The notes under the pieces were generated by a model, which saw only the letters and a program-made list of their open reading frames with translations, searched no databases and was not told the DNA's origin. The translations under genes and the position numbers were made by a program. 64,000 nucleotides of DNA from Devosia pacifica (GTDB lineage Bacteria > Pseudomonadota > Alphaproteobacteria > Rhizobiales > Devosiaceae): assembly GCF_014652635.1 (NCBI RefSeq), contig NZ_BMZE01000001.1, forward strand, positions 186,001 through 250,000. Reading direction: 5' to 3'. How positions within the stretch are numbered: position 1 is the first letter of the stretch; each line of letters opens with the position of its first letter. Below are positions 37,212-46,189 of the stretch, in pieces.

Positions 37212-37583
37212 ATGCCCAGTAGACCACCCAGCATATGCGCGTGCGGCGCTGTGGTTTCGGCTGGGCAGACCTGCCCATGTCGCCAGATCGCCAAGACTGA
37301 GACCGCGCGCCAGTATGACGAGCAGCGCGGGAACAGCAGCGAGCGCGGATACGACTGGCAATGGCGCAAGCTGCGCGACAGGCACCTAGCTGGGTCACCG
37401 CTTTGCGTTGAGTGCCTGGCCAGTGAGATTGTCGAGGTTGCTGTTGACGTCGACCACATCACACCGATCCGCTTGGCGCCTGAGCGGCGACTTGATCCGA
37501 CGAACCTGCAAAGCCTCTGCCGTCGACACCACAACGAGAAAACGCGAGCGGAAAGCCGGGGGCATGCGCAGACTTCCGAGTAG
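37212..37583 (+). CDS. Phage HNH endonuclease
   Basis: 123 residues. Zinc-knuckle cysteines (CACG...CPC, CVEC) and the HNH core: DVDHITPIRL near residue 81, then NLQSLCRRHHNEKT near residue 97. In cos-type HK97-like phages, an HNH protein next to the terminase works with TerL to cut cos ends. Its place directly before terS-terL supports this. It starts at ATG 37212 with a weak ribosome site. Divergent from the small reverse-strand gene. Confidence 0.92.
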   Translation: MPSRPPSICACGAVVSAGQTCPCRQIAKTETARQYDEQRGNSSERGYDWQWRKLRDRHLAGSPLCVECLASEIVEVAVDVDHITPIRLAPERRLDPTNLQSLCRRHHNEKTRAESRGHAQTSE

Positions 37584-37641
37584 GGGGCTGCGACCGGCCG
37601 GGGTCAAACGCGCGCAAAAATTCTGAATTGGAACATTCTCA

Positions 37642-38055
37642 ATGTCTTACCACACCCGCGGGCGCAAATCGCCTGCCGGGGTGCCTGCTGACGCGCTTGA
37701 AAAGGTGCCCAGCGCACCCACAACGCTGAGCGCTGAAGGCAAGAAAGAGTGGCGCCGGGTCATGCCGGTGCTAGTGGCGCGACGTGTGCTGTCGCCAGCC
37801 GATATCACCGCAGCCGAAACCTACTGCGCGGCCGTTGGCGATGCTGCCCAGGCCCGAGCCGCCTTGAAGCGCGACGGCGATTACATCGCGAACGCCAAGG
37901 GCGAACTGAAGCGACACCCAGCCTGGACCACGCTTCGCGAAGCCACCACGGCAGCGCGCCAGTGGGCAGCTGAGCTTGGCCTCACACCTGCAAGCCGCAG
38001 CCGCATATCGGAAGGGGGCGACGATGACGACGCCGACTCCGACTTGGGTTTGTGA
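37642..38055 (+). CDS. terS: Terminase small subunit, P27 family
   Basis: 137 residues matching the P27 family: SYHTRGRKSPAGVPADALEKVPSAPTTLSAEGKKEWRRVMPVL at the N-terminus with helix-turn-helix following, and LTPASRSRI near the C-terminus, ending in an acidic run (DDDDADSD). It should recognise the packaging site. The 3' end overlaps terL by 32 bases. Confidence 0.9.
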   Translation: MSYHTRGRKSPAGVPADALEKVPSAPTTLSAEGKKEWRRVMPVLVARRVLSPADITAAETYCAAVGDAAQARAALKRDGDYIANAKGELKRHPAWTTLREATTAARQWAAELGLTPASRSRISEGGDDDDADSDLGL

Positions 38056-39610
38056 TGACTCAGCGATCCCCGATCCGCTTGGCTATGGCGAACGCGCCGT
38101 AAAGTTCATCAAAGCGCTGAAGCATCCGAAGTCGACCGCACCGGGTCGCGCTTTCCAGCTGGCACGATGGCAGGAAAGGATTGTTCGCAGGATATATGGC
38201 GACGTTGACGCGAACGGAAAGCGGCGCGTTCGCCATGCGGTGATCTTGTTGCCGCGCGGTAACCGCAAGACCAGCCTGGGTGCCGCGCTCGGATTGCTGC
38301 ACACATTCGGCCCGGAAAAGGTGCCGCTTGGCGAGGCAGTGGTTGGCGCGTCTGACCAAAAACAAGCTTCTATCGCGTTTGACGAGGCCATTGGCATTGT
38401 CGAGGCCACAAAGGGCCTCGCTAGAGTGGCGAAGCTCCGACCATCCATAAAAACCTTCAGCTATCCGACCAAAGGCGCGAAGTTCGAAGCGCTTTCTTCG
38501 GATGCTGGCACCCAGCACGGCCGCACACCAAATTTTGCCCTAGTGGACGAGTTGCACGCGCACAAGAGCCGCGACCTCTGGGACGTGATCCGCACCGGCT
38601 TGGTGAAGGTGCCTAACAGCCTGATGCTGACAATCACCACGGCTGGGCGGGGCACTGAAAACGTTGCTTATGAGGCGATCGACTACGCCCGCAAGGTTGC
38701 GCGCGGCGAGATAGACGACCTTGCTACTCTGCCGATCCTGTTTGAAGCGGATCCCGAAGAGGATTGGCGAGACGAGTCCGTGTGGCACCGCGTCAATCCG
38801 GGCCTTGCCGATGGCTTTCCAGATATCGAAGGGTTGCGCCAGCTAGCGCGCGAAGCCGCAGAGAAGCCGGCCGATCGCGAGGCGTTCAAACAGCTGCACC
38901 TCAATATGTGGGGTGAGCATTCGCACGCGCCGTTTGTCGAGATGCATGTGTATGACCGCGGCAATGTCACTGTCGACCTCGAGGCACTACGCGGGCAACC
39001 TTGTTGGATTGGTGTGGACCTTTCCAGCACAACGGATCTAACCGCAGTTATTGCCGCCTGGCGCGTTGGCGATGGCTATGCCGTTAAGTCGTGGTTCTAC
39101 TGCCCAGCCGAAAATCTGACTGCGCGGTCACAGCGTGACGGCGTGCCGTATCTGGAATGGGCAGCGCAAGGCTTCATCGAGCCGACACCCGGCAACGTGG
39201 TCGATTATGATCATGTGGAGCGTCGAATCTGCGAGTTGTCCGAAGAGTTCGACGTTCGCGAAATTGCGTTTGATCCGCACCTGGCGCGCCAGACCATGAA
39301 CAATCTGCAGGCCAAGGGCTTGCCAGTTGTTGAGTTTCGGCAAGGCTGGCTAACGATGGCGCCCGCGGTGATGGAACTTGAACGCGCGGTAATTGCCGGG
39401 CGCTTCCACCATGCCGGTAACCCAATCCTTCGCTGGCACTTCGGCAACATTGCCGTGGTGACAGACGCGGCCGGCAACAAGAGCTTTCACAAGGCCAAGT
39501 CAGCCGATCGCATAGACGGCGCCGTAGCTAGTGCAATGGCTGTCGCGCGCGCCTCACAAGGCAATACGGGCCGGTCAGTCTACGAAGACCGCGGATTGTT
39601 GATTATTTAG
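38024..39610 (+). CDS. terL: Terminase large subunit
   Basis: 528 residues, ATP-driven DNA packaging motor and nuclease. ATPase: P-loop-like LLPRGNRKTSLGA near residue 80 (an Arg replaces the usual Gly before Lys), Walker B FALVDELHAH near residue 176. Nuclease: GVDLSSTTDLTAVIA near residue 328, IAFDPHLARQ near 417, SADRIDGAVASAMA near 500, giving the RNase H-like acidic set. ATG 38024 follows GGGGG and lies within the end of terS. The frame further upstream overlaps terS and is not needed. Confidence 0.94.
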   Translation: MTTPTPTWVCDDSAIPDPLGYGERAVKFIKALKHPKSTAPGRAFQLARWQERIVRRIYGDVDANGKRRVRHAVILLPRGNRKTSLGAALGLLHTFGPEKVPLGEAVVGASDQKQASIAFDEAIGIVEATKGLARVAKLRPSIKTFSYPTKGAKFEALSSDAGTQHGRTPNFALVDELHAHKSRDLWDVIRTGLVKVPNSLMLTITTAGRGTENVAYEAIDYARKVARGEIDDLATLPILFEADPEEDWRDESVWHRVNPGLADGFPDIEGLRQLAREAAEKPADREAFKQLHLNMWGEHSHAPFVEMHVYDRGNVTVDLEALRGQPCWIGVDLSSTTDLTAVIAAWRVGDGYAVKSWFYCPAENLTARSQRDGVPYLEWAAQGFIEPTPGNVVDYDHVERRICELSEEFDVREIAFDPHLARQTMNNLQAKGLPVVEFRQGWLTMAPAVMELERAVIAGRFHHAGNPILRWHFGNIAVVTDAAGNKSFHKAKSADRIDGAVASAMAVARASQGNTGRSVYEDRGLLII

Positions 39611-39623
39611 GAAAATCAATAAG

Positions 39624-42600
39624 ATGAACACCACCACTAACACGGTGACTGTGCGGCTGCGCGTCGAAGCCGACGGCGCGCTGCGCGACCTCGACAGGTT
39701 CGATAAAGAACTACAAGAAACCGCGCAAAGTGCCGCGAGGGCCGGTAGTGCAACAGGCGCTTTCGAGGCGCAGCTAAAGCGCATGACGGCAGCGCAACAA
39801 GCAGGCATTCCCGTGCAAGAGGCTCGCGTTGCCTCTATGTCGCGCGAGGAAAAGCTATACCAGCGCCTTGCAGCATCCTCGAGCGCTGAGTCCCGTATCC
39901 GCTTAAAGGCTGAACAGGACTTGTCACGGGCTGCAGCTGCAGCATCTAACCTCGTGGTGCAAGGCAAACTTCGCGAAGAAGACGCGCTTCGCGACCTGAT
40001 GGCACTAGAGCAGGCGCGCGCTGCCCAGATCGACGCTGCGATTGTCGACGCGCAACGGCTTGCCGCAGCGAATGATACGGTTGCCGCAAGCAACATGAGG
40101 GTGGGGCGCACCGCAGACCGTGCGGCCGTTCGGCAAAATCTCATGTACCAATATGCTGACGTTGGCGTGTCGCTGGCGTCAGGTATGCCCGCCCATATGG
40201 TCGCGATTCAACAGGGCGCCCAGATTGTTGGAGGGCCTGGGGGGTTGAACGCTGCCCTTGCTGAGACTGGCGCACTTGCCCGAATGGTGGTGACGCGGTT
40301 CGGCTTGATCGGCGCTGCGATCGCTGGCGGGTTGGTCGCGATCGACTCGATGACGGACTCGATTAACGAGACCAGCGACGTGACAGTTACCTGGGGTGAT
40401 ACAGCCTTGGCCACGGTGCAAGTGATTGCAGGCGGGCTTTATTCGGTTGTGCAACCGGCAGTCGACGCGGTTTCCGGATGGTTTGCGGACAACTGGGCAA
40501 CCATTGTCGACATCACGAAGACAACGGTGAACTTGATTGTTCGCGGGTTCGTTGGCGGCTTCACCATCGTCAGCAACTCTGTGCAGGCACTGCCCGATAT
40601 CTTCGCCTTGGCGGGCGCTGCAGCAGCTAACGCGTTCATACGCGCGATTAATGCGATGGTGAACCAGGTTGCGGCCGGGCTCAACGTCATTATCAGCGGC
40701 GTCAACGAAATGGGCGCAAACATTGCCCTCATCGAGCCACCCAACCTCAAGGAATTTGAGGCTGAAGCGGCGATCGCGCAGCGGTTGAATGATCGCTACA
40801 TGGCACTTGGCGAGACGATGGCCGGCATCGCGAAAGCGGATTATGCGGGCCAGCTATTCGACGCTATCGAGGTGCAAGCAATCGAGAACGCCCGGAACCG
40901 GCTTTCCGAGACCGAAGAGGCGGCAAAAGGTGCGGGCGGCGCAGCCAAGAAGGCGGCAGACGACACCAAGAAGCTCACTGATGAACTGACCGCAGCGGAG
41001 AAAGCCGCGCAGGAAACAGCCGAGGCGTTGGGCAGCACTCTTGGTGAGGCATTCTCTTCGCTCTTCGATGGTCCGATTACAGACCTCGAGGACGCGCTAG
41101 ACGGCATTCTGAGCAGCTTCGCGCAGTTGGGCCAGCAGAACTTGAGCAATGTGTTTCAGGGAATGTTCTCCACTCCGGCGAACGAGAACCTAGACCCGAT
41201 TGGCTCCATGCCGTCTTGGCAACAGATGGGCGATTTTGTCGAGAAAGGCGCTGCGAAAGGCACCAAGGCAGGTGCCGAAGGTGGCATCTTCTCCGGCCTT
41301 GGCGCTTTGTTCGGCGGCAAAGACGGGCAGGGCGGCACTGCACTAACTGAAGCCCTCAACATGGGTCTGGGTGGCCTTGGCATTGGCTACAGCATGCAAG
41401 ACCCCATGCAGGGCGCAATCGGCGGCGCAATGCAGGGCCTGCCGGCGCTGTTTGCGGGCAATCCTATTCCGGCGCTTATCGGCGGTCTGGGTGGCTTCAT
41501 TGGTGGTCTCTTCGGTGCCAGTAAGGCCCTCAAAGAGGCGCAAGCTGCACTGGCCAAGGTCCGCGGCGAGATCGACAACTTCATTGATGTTGGTCAGGGG
41601 CGTGGACTTGGCGAGATGACCAAGGCATTCCGCGATGTGAAGGACCAGGCGCTGGAGTTCGAGGAAGTCGCACAAGAAGCTGACAACTTCGATTTGGTCG
41701 CCGAAATCCAGGACTCGGTCAACCAGTTCTTCCACTTCCTGAACACCGACTTCATGCTCGGATTTCAGGGTACGATTGATGCATTGCGCTCCGGACAGGG
41801 TATGTCTGGCGCTTTCGTTACGGCTCAGTCGGAGGTCACAGACCTGCGCGAGGAGTTGAAGGGCTTTGTCGCCGACGCTCAGTTCATGGGCGACGAGCTT
41901 GCGCGGCTGTCTGGCAAGGATCTGACAGAAGAGACTGCTGCTAGGGTGGCAGAAGCCCGTGACGCCGCTCAGGCGTACGCGCTGTCCATTCTAGCTGGTG
42001 CTGATGCACAGACTGAGTATGAAGACGCCACGGCTACGGCTCGTGGGCAGGCTTCGGCTCTGCAGGTCACGCTCGAGCAGCTGGGTATGGAGGCAGACAA
42101 GGCGGCTGCAGCGATCGACGATGCGTTGAACGTTGCCTTGGCCAAGTTGACCGGTGAATACCTAAACGAGGTAAATTCGTCGATCAATGATCTATCGGGG
42201 CTCGGCTATCTCAACGACATCATGGAAGCGCAAGCAGATTATCAGGCTAGCCTTCGTGATGCTGCGGCGCTTGGGCTCGACGGCTCGCTGGCAATGCGCG
42301 AGTTGAACCTATCGCTGGCCGATATCGTCCAGAGCGCAGGGTTGTCGGCTGAACATCTTGACATGCTGGCCGCAGCGTTCCCGCTGATGTCCGGCCTCAT
42401 CGATACGCTAGCAGGTCAGGAGGCGATGCAGACCGTTGCGGATGCCCGCGCCGACCTGCGCCGGGCATACGATGACGAGATATCGATCATCGAAAGCACG
42501 ATCAGCCGGCTTGAGCGGTTTACCCGGTCAATTCGGGAGTTCCGGGCCGAAATGCGGATCGATGCCAGTTCGCCCCTTGGGCAGCGCGACCAGATGGAAG

Positions 42601-43637
42601 AGGCGTTGCGCCAGTTCCGCGAGACGGCTGGCCTGGCACTCTCTGGCGATCAGGAAGCACAGGACCGGCTCACCGATGTCAGTCAGTCCGCACTCGACGA
42701 GGCGCGGGCATATTATGCGAGCAGCGAGGCTTATGCCGAGATCTGGCGTGAGATCGATGCTACGCTCAGCCAGGTGGAGAGCAGTGCCGGCCGTCAACTG
42801 ACGGAAGCACAGCGCCAGATGGATCTGCTCAATCAGCAGGTTTCGGGCCTCATCGACATCAACGACAGCGTTGTGTCAGTCGAGGATGCGATCAGCAATC
42901 TGGCGGCTGCGATGGAGAACTCGCAGAACGCCCTGCGCGACCAGATTGCGGCGATGCAGAACGCCAGCAAGAGCGCGATCGAAGCGGCTTACCAGTCCAA
43001 CCTCGGACGATCTGCGGATCAGTCCGGGCTCGACTTCTACCAGGACCAGATCAGCCGCGGCAAAAGCGTCGACCGGGTTGTCTCGGAGATCGCGGACTCG
43101 CCGGAAGCCCGGATCCAGAAGCTCTATCGCGACATCTTTGGCCGCTCGGCTGATGCAGCGGGGCTGAGCTTCTACCTCAACTCTGGCAAGTCGATCAGCC
43201 AGATCGAGGCGGATCTGCAATACGCAAAGCTTCATGGCGCAATGCAGGCGGGCGGAATCGTCGGTGCATACCAGGGCGGCGGCATTGTCGGAAACGGCAT
43301 GTTCAACGTCGACAGCGTGCTGGCACGCTATGCGGGCGGCGGCATGATCGGTCTGGCAGGCGGCGAGGGCGTCATGAACGCTCGATCGCTGCAGTCGATT
43401 GGTCCTCAGAACTTCGAGCATATGAACCGCACCGGGCGAATACCGGGCAATGACAACAGCGATGTTGTGGCGGAGCTTCGGGCGCTTCGGCAGGACAACT
43501 CGCAGTTGACTCGCGCCGTAGAGCGAATGGGCACGATCATCGGGCTATCTGATGAAGAGACACGTGAAGTGATCCGCAACGGGAACAACACACAAGCTGA
43601 GGTTGCGTCCGAACTGCGCAGACGGAACGCGGCTTGA
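39624..43637 (+). CDS. Tail tape-measure protein with DUF4214 repeats
   Basis: 1337 residues, the largest gene of the element. The N-terminus (VTVRLRVEADGALRDLDRFDKELQETAQ), the DVGVSLASGMPAHMVAIQQGAQI block near 175, and hydrophobic segments at 205-225 and 325-365 follow lambda-type tape-measure proteins. Residues 1122-1195 carry two DUF4214 units (NLGRSADQSGLDFY and IFGRSADAAGLSFYL). The end is glycine-rich with GGEGVMNARSL. It would set tail length and span a siphovirus tail of roughly 200 nm (using 1.5 angstroms per residue as known for the family). No tail tube or tip gene is present, which is odd. Confidence 0.88.
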   Translation: MNTTTNTVTVRLRVEADGALRDLDRFDKELQETAQSAARAGSATGAFEAQLKRMTAAQQAGIPVQEARVASMSREEKLYQRLAASSSAESRIRLKAEQDLSRAAAAASNLVVQGKLREEDALRDLMALEQARAAQIDAAIVDAQRLAAANDTVAASNMRVGRTADRAAVRQNLMYQYADVGVSLASGMPAHMVAIQQGAQIVGGPGGLNAALAETGALARMVVTRFGLIGAAIAGGLVAIDSMTDSINETSDVTVTWGDTALATVQVIAGGLYSVVQPAVDAVSGWFADNWATIVDITKTTVNLIVRGFVGGFTIVSNSVQALPDIFALAGAAAANAFIRAINAMVNQVAAGLNVIISGVNEMGANIALIEPPNLKEFEAEAAIAQRLNDRYMALGETMAGIAKADYAGQLFDAIEVQAIENARNRLSETEEAAKGAGGAAKKAADDTKKLTDELTAAEKAAQETAEALGSTLGEAFSSLFDGPITDLEDALDGILSSFAQLGQQNLSNVFQGMFSTPANENLDPIGSMPSWQQMGDFVEKGAAKGTKAGAEGGIFSGLGALFGGKDGQGGTALTEALNMGLGGLGIGYSMQDPMQGAIGGAMQGLPALFAGNPIPALIGGLGGFIGGLFGASKALKEAQAALAKVRGEIDNFIDVGQGRGLGEMTKAFRDVKDQALEFEEVAQEADNFDLVAEIQDSVNQFFHFLNTDFMLGFQGTIDALRSGQGMSGAFVTAQSEVTDLREELKGFVADAQFMGDELARLSGKDLTEETAARVAEARDAAQAYALSILAGADAQTEYEDATATARGQASALQVTLEQLGMEADKAAAAIDDALNVALAKLTGEYLNEVNSSINDLSGLGYLNDIMEAQADYQASLRDAAALGLDGSLAMRELNLSLADIVQSAGLSAEHLDMLAAAFPLMSGLIDTLAGQEAMQTVADARADLRRAYDDEISIIESTISRLERFTRSIREFRAEMRIDASSPLGQRDQMEEALRQFRETAGLALSGDQEAQDRLTDVSQSALDEARAYYASSEAYAEIWREIDATLSQVESSAGRQLTEAQRQMDLLNQQVSGLIDINDSVVSVEDAISNLAAAMENSQNALRDQIAAMQNASKSAIEAAYQSNLGRSADQSGLDFYQDQISRGKSVDRVVSEIADSPEARIQKLYRDIFGRSADAAGLSFYLNSGKSISQIEADLQYAKLHGAMQAGGIVGAYQGGGIVGNGMFNVDSVLARYAGGGMIGLAGGEGVMNARSLQSIGPQNFEHMNRTGRIPGNDNSDVVAELRALRQDNSQLTRAVERMGTIIGLSDEETREVIRNGNNTQAEVASELRRRNAA

Positions 43638-43654
43638 TGAGACAGGAGCTGTTT

Positions 43655-44125
43655 ATGACAGGTATGCGCATGACCGAATACGGCAACCGCGTAGTCACCA
43701 CCACCAGCGAACGACCCAAAGGCTGGCCACAGCTATTGAACGCCCTCGAGCGACTGGGCGAAGAGCACAAGCTAGATCCTTCCCTGGAGCCTGAACTTGC
43801 CAAGGCCGCTGTGCTCCTCGAGCGCGTGAACGGCGTCGAGTTCTACGTTGACGATTGGGCACCTGGGCAGGAAACGGCGTTTATTCTGGTCGATGCTGAA
43901 ACCCGCTCCGCTGATTTGATCATACCTGATGATCCGAGCGAGCAAGTGGTATCTCGTGCCACTGGTCGTGAACTGGGCAGGTTTCGCGATATTGAGGCGC
44001 TTGGCGCTTGGCTTTGGACAGAGTTAAACCGCAGCCACTATGCGCACTTGGCGCGCCATGCGGTGAAGCTGCAGCACGGCAATCGGCAGCAGCGGCGGGC
44101 GGAGAACAGGCAGAATCACGCTTAA
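43655..44125 (+). CDS. Element protein of unknown function after the tape measure
   Basis: 156 residues. ATG 43655 has AGGAG seven bases before; upstream ATG and TTG codons in frame overlap the tape-measure stop. The middle is acidic (VEFYVDDWAPGQETAFILVDAETRSADLIIPDDP), the end basic with QRRAENRQNHA. No domain recognised. It is co-transcribed with the tape measure and could be a tail or adaptor protein, but nothing in the sequence says so directly. Confidence 0.65.
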   Translation: MTGMRMTEYGNRVVTTTSERPKGWPQLLNALERLGEEHKLDPSLEPELAKAAVLLERVNGVEFYVDDWAPGQETAFILVDAETRSADLIIPDDPSEQVVSRATGRELGRFRDIEALGAWLWTELNRSHYAHLARHAVKLQHGNRQQRRAENRQNHA

Positions 44126-44693
44126 CTTTGTGATCACCTTGTCACGCGCGGCGTTACAAAATGTACCGTCAAGTCTATTCATTCTGCATAATGAGGCTTA
44201 GAAAGAGCAGCGGCCCCGCGTCCTGTCGAAAGTCAGCGGGACCGCCGTACTACAGAACGCTACCGCTTAGGATAGCTTCTGCAGTGCTCGCAGACGACCT
44301 CAAGTCGCCCGTGCCGGATGCGCGTGTACTCACGTACGTGCACACCCTTGGGAAGAGAACATACAACCATGTTCTTTTGTCTCCGGACGGGCGACTTAGC
44401 CCCCCGCCTTGGCCCCGGCGCACCGTACGCCGCGGCGTATCAGCGATTGGTGCAGTGGGTCGGAAACTTCCCATGCGTCTATAATAGCCCATGCCGAATT
44501 GAATCGCGTCTCTGCCGAACGCTTTCCCCATGCAAAAAACAGAAAATTCAGCGGCTCTAGCGCTCGTTGGAACTGCTTTCTATGAGGGGTACGAATTTCG
44601 GCAGCTAACGAAAATTTATGCTCGCAGTAGGCTGCTGGGATAGCCAGAAATCCCCATTATTCACTCTTTGTTCTGCTCCAGCAGGAATCCAAC
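44126..44693. other. 568-bp non-coding, palindrome-rich stretch
   Basis: No frame with a ribosome site is convincing. Symmetric elements: GCGGCCCCGC / GCGGGACCGC hairpin (44210-44219 and 44236-44245, 9 of 10), a near-palindrome around CACGTACGTG (about 44326-44347), AGAACAT / ATGTTCT followed by TTT (44356-44378), and the perfect TACGCCGCGGCGTA (44426-44439). May be a remnant of lost tail genes or a functional site. Confidence 0.5.
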
Positions 44694-45287
44694 ATGTCTT
44701 TCCATTCTGTCGAGGTGGTCACGCCACCCGAACCCTTTGTCGTGCCCGAAGATATCCAGGGCGGCACGGCTGCAGACGCGGCAATCATTGCGGCTGTCAC
44801 AAACTCCATCGCGGCGCCGTCCGGTTGGCTGGGCCGGTCGCTGGGACAACAGACACTGCAAGCGAACCTGACTCGGTTCTGCAATCCGCTTCACTTGCCA
44901 TGCGGGCCGGTAATTTCGATCACGTCGATCAAGTACACCGACCCAGACGGCAACGAGGCCACCGTTTCAGACGAGACTTACCGCATGGTAGGAAACGCGG
45001 TTTACCTCCAGCCCGGAAAGTGCTGGCCATCGGCCGCAGCCGGGCCGGACGCAGTTCGCGTTGAGTATGTCGCAGGATATGCCGCCAATGACGTGCCAGC
45101 CGAAGCTAAGCAGGCGGTGATCCTGGGCACGCAACAGCTGCGCGACCTCAGCACCACGAATGTGTTCGTGCGTAGCGAGACCGTGGAGGGCGTCGGCGTC
45201 ACTCAATGGGCGATCGATGCTCGAGCCGGTGAAGTGGTCCGGCGCGCGGTTTCGGCGTTGCTGGCAGGGCTTCGCTTATATGAGTGA
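44694..45287 (+). CDS. Head-tail connector protein (gp6/phiE125 gp8-like)
   Basis: 197 residues. The pattern of family head-tail connectors is clear: an N-terminal SFHSVEVVTPPEPFVVPED, AIIAAVTNSIAAPSGWLGRSLGQQTLQ, the central beta part (LPCGPVISITSIKYTDPDGNEATV), and helical VPAEAKQAVILGTQQLRDL. It joins the portal to a tail or tail stopper. In HK97-like phages this gene normally follows the capsid gene directly; here it comes after the tape measure, about 8 kb further on. ATG 44694; overlaps the next gene by 8 bases. Confidence 0.88.
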   Translation: MSFHSVEVVTPPEPFVVPEDIQGGTAADAAIIAAVTNSIAAPSGWLGRSLGQQTLQANLTRFCNPLHLPCGPVISITSIKYTDPDGNEATVSDETYRMVGNAVYLQPGKCWPSAAAGPDAVRVEYVAGYAANDVPAEAKQAVILGTQQLRDLSTTNVFVRSETVEGVGVTQWAIDARAGEVVRRAVSALLAGLRLYE

Positions 45288-45537
45288 CGCAATCCAAATC
45301 CACAAAGTCTGGCACTGCGCAAGCGACTCCGAGGTTGGAGTCGTCGCACGCTGGAAAGCCCGAGTCGGTGACTGGACGATATGGCACGGGGCAATAAGGC
45401 GAGACAATGAGAGCATCTTGCACGTGGTCATGCCCGGCCGCGGATCGTGCGGCATTAGCTTGAGTCGGGAGTCCGAGACTTGGCGCGACCTCGAGGCGGC
45501 GGTTTTGTCGGCCTGGCAGTCGGGTAAGCTCCGGTAA
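45280..45537 (+). CDS. Small protein coupled to the connector gene
   Basis: 85 residues, start inside the connector gene's last codons. Two tryptophan-rich strands (KVWHCASDSEVGVVARWKARVGDWTIWHG) and a C-terminal helix (WRDLEAAVLSAWQSG). No family recognised. Overlap suggests a structural partner of the connector or tail-completion function, by position only. Confidence 0.6.
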   Translation: MSDAIQIHKVWHCASDSEVGVVARWKARVGDWTIWHGAIRRDNESILHVVMPGRGSCGISLSRESETWRDLEAAVLSAWQSGKLR

Positions 45538-45694
45538 AATTCGGTAACATAAGTAATCATAGTAGAGCATAGAAAAGTATATTATACTTATTTACGCATA
45601 ATGCATTTTTTGCTTGCCAAGCTAAATTGAGTCGCCTTATTGATAGATTATCGGCAGCAATGATGCTGCCCATATCTGAGGGAGCAAGCGCGCC
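45538..45694 (+). promoter_or_regulatory. A/T-rich control region before the terminal gene pair
   Basis: Holds AAGTATA-T-TATACTT (45575-45589), a palindrome containing TATACT and TATTAT that can serve as a -10, and a hairpin GGCAGCA-ATGA-TGCTGCC (45653-45670) just before the ribosome site of the next gene. It looks like a separate promoter for the last two genes. Confidence 0.45.
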
Positions 45695-45883
45695 ATGAAT
45701 GACAACATGCGACCACTGATTTACTACCGCGGTCAGTTAAACAGTGATCAGGCGATGACGATTGTTCCGGTGCACTTGGTGCGTGCGCCTGGATTTCCGG
45801 GCCTCGAGGGCGCCGCAGACATGTTGGTCACGGTTGCGGCTGCAAATCGGTTGGCGCGTGTTAGCGTGGGGAGGGCGGCTTAA
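45695..45883 (+). CDS. Small cargo-type protein 1
   Basis: 62 residues, ATG with GGGAG upstream. It begins NDNMRPLIYYRGQL and has an alanine-rich, hydrophobic second half (LEGAADMLVTVAAANRLARVSVGRAA). No family recognised. It overlaps the next gene by one base and has its own A/T-rich leader, apart from the structural operon, which fits genes expressed from the integrated state. Confidence 0.55.
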   Translation: MNDNMRPLIYYRGQLNSDQAMTIVPVHLVRAPGFPGLEGAADMLVTVAAANRLARVSVGRAA

Positions 45884-46107
45884 TGGGACTAGTTGGCACT
45901 ACCGAACTTCAGGCGGCACGCACAACTGTCACCAAGCTGCGCAATCATTGTGTTGCCGGCATAGCGGCGACTTACGCGCTCATTGAGGCTCGAGACGGCA
46001 AGCATGACGGCTTGCAAGAGGACCTGGACAATCTCTGCACCCAGCTAGTGGGCTATCAGCAAGCGATAAAGGCCATCGACGGCGCGATTGCAGAGGATGT
46101 GCTTTAG
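45883..46107 (+). CDS. Small cargo-type protein 2
   Basis: 74 residues, mostly helical, with a likely long amphipathic helix pair (ELQAARTTVTKLRNHCVAGIAATYALIEARDG and LQEDLDNLCTQLVGYQQAIKAIDGAI). Two cysteines. Overlaps the previous gene (TAATG) and ends with a terminator before attR. The pair could be a two-gene accessory system such as an antiphage or immunity cassette, but this is only a guess from position and size. Confidence 0.55.
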   Translation: MGLVGTTELQAARTTVTKLRNHCVAGIAATYALIEARDGKHDGLQEDLDNLCTQLVGYQQAIKAIDGAIAEDVL

Positions 46108-46137
46108 CCCGACTTGCACAACAGTTTCACCACAAAA

Positions 46138-46167
46138 GGCCGCTCCTCTCGTTGGGGCGGTCTTTTT
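46138..46167 (+). terminator. Terminator at the right end of the element
   Basis: GGCCGCTCC / GGGGCGGTC stem (with G-U pairs), 7-base loop, then TTTTT. Ends element transcription before attR. Confidence 0.82.
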
Positions 46168-46169
46168 CC

Positions 46170-46189
46170 ATGCGGCAGATTTGCGGCAG
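46170..46189. promoter_or_regulatory. Integrase arm-type repeat, right end
   Basis: ATGCGGCAG-atttGCGGCAG, 18 of 20 bases as at 28265-28284. Further GCGGCA-like units in reverse lie at about 46194-46200 and 46248-46255, and CCTGTAAAACT (46216-46226) is the inverse of 28240-28250. Confidence 0.65.

Noticed and set aside
38024..39610. TerL inactivated by Arg in place of Gly in the P-loop
   Set aside because: The remaining ATPase and nuclease residues are intact, and I believe this P-loop form occurs in related terminases; not treated as a defect.
44161..44560. Short frames on both strands between tail and connector genes
   Set aside because: No ribosome sites, odd composition, and they cross the palindromes.
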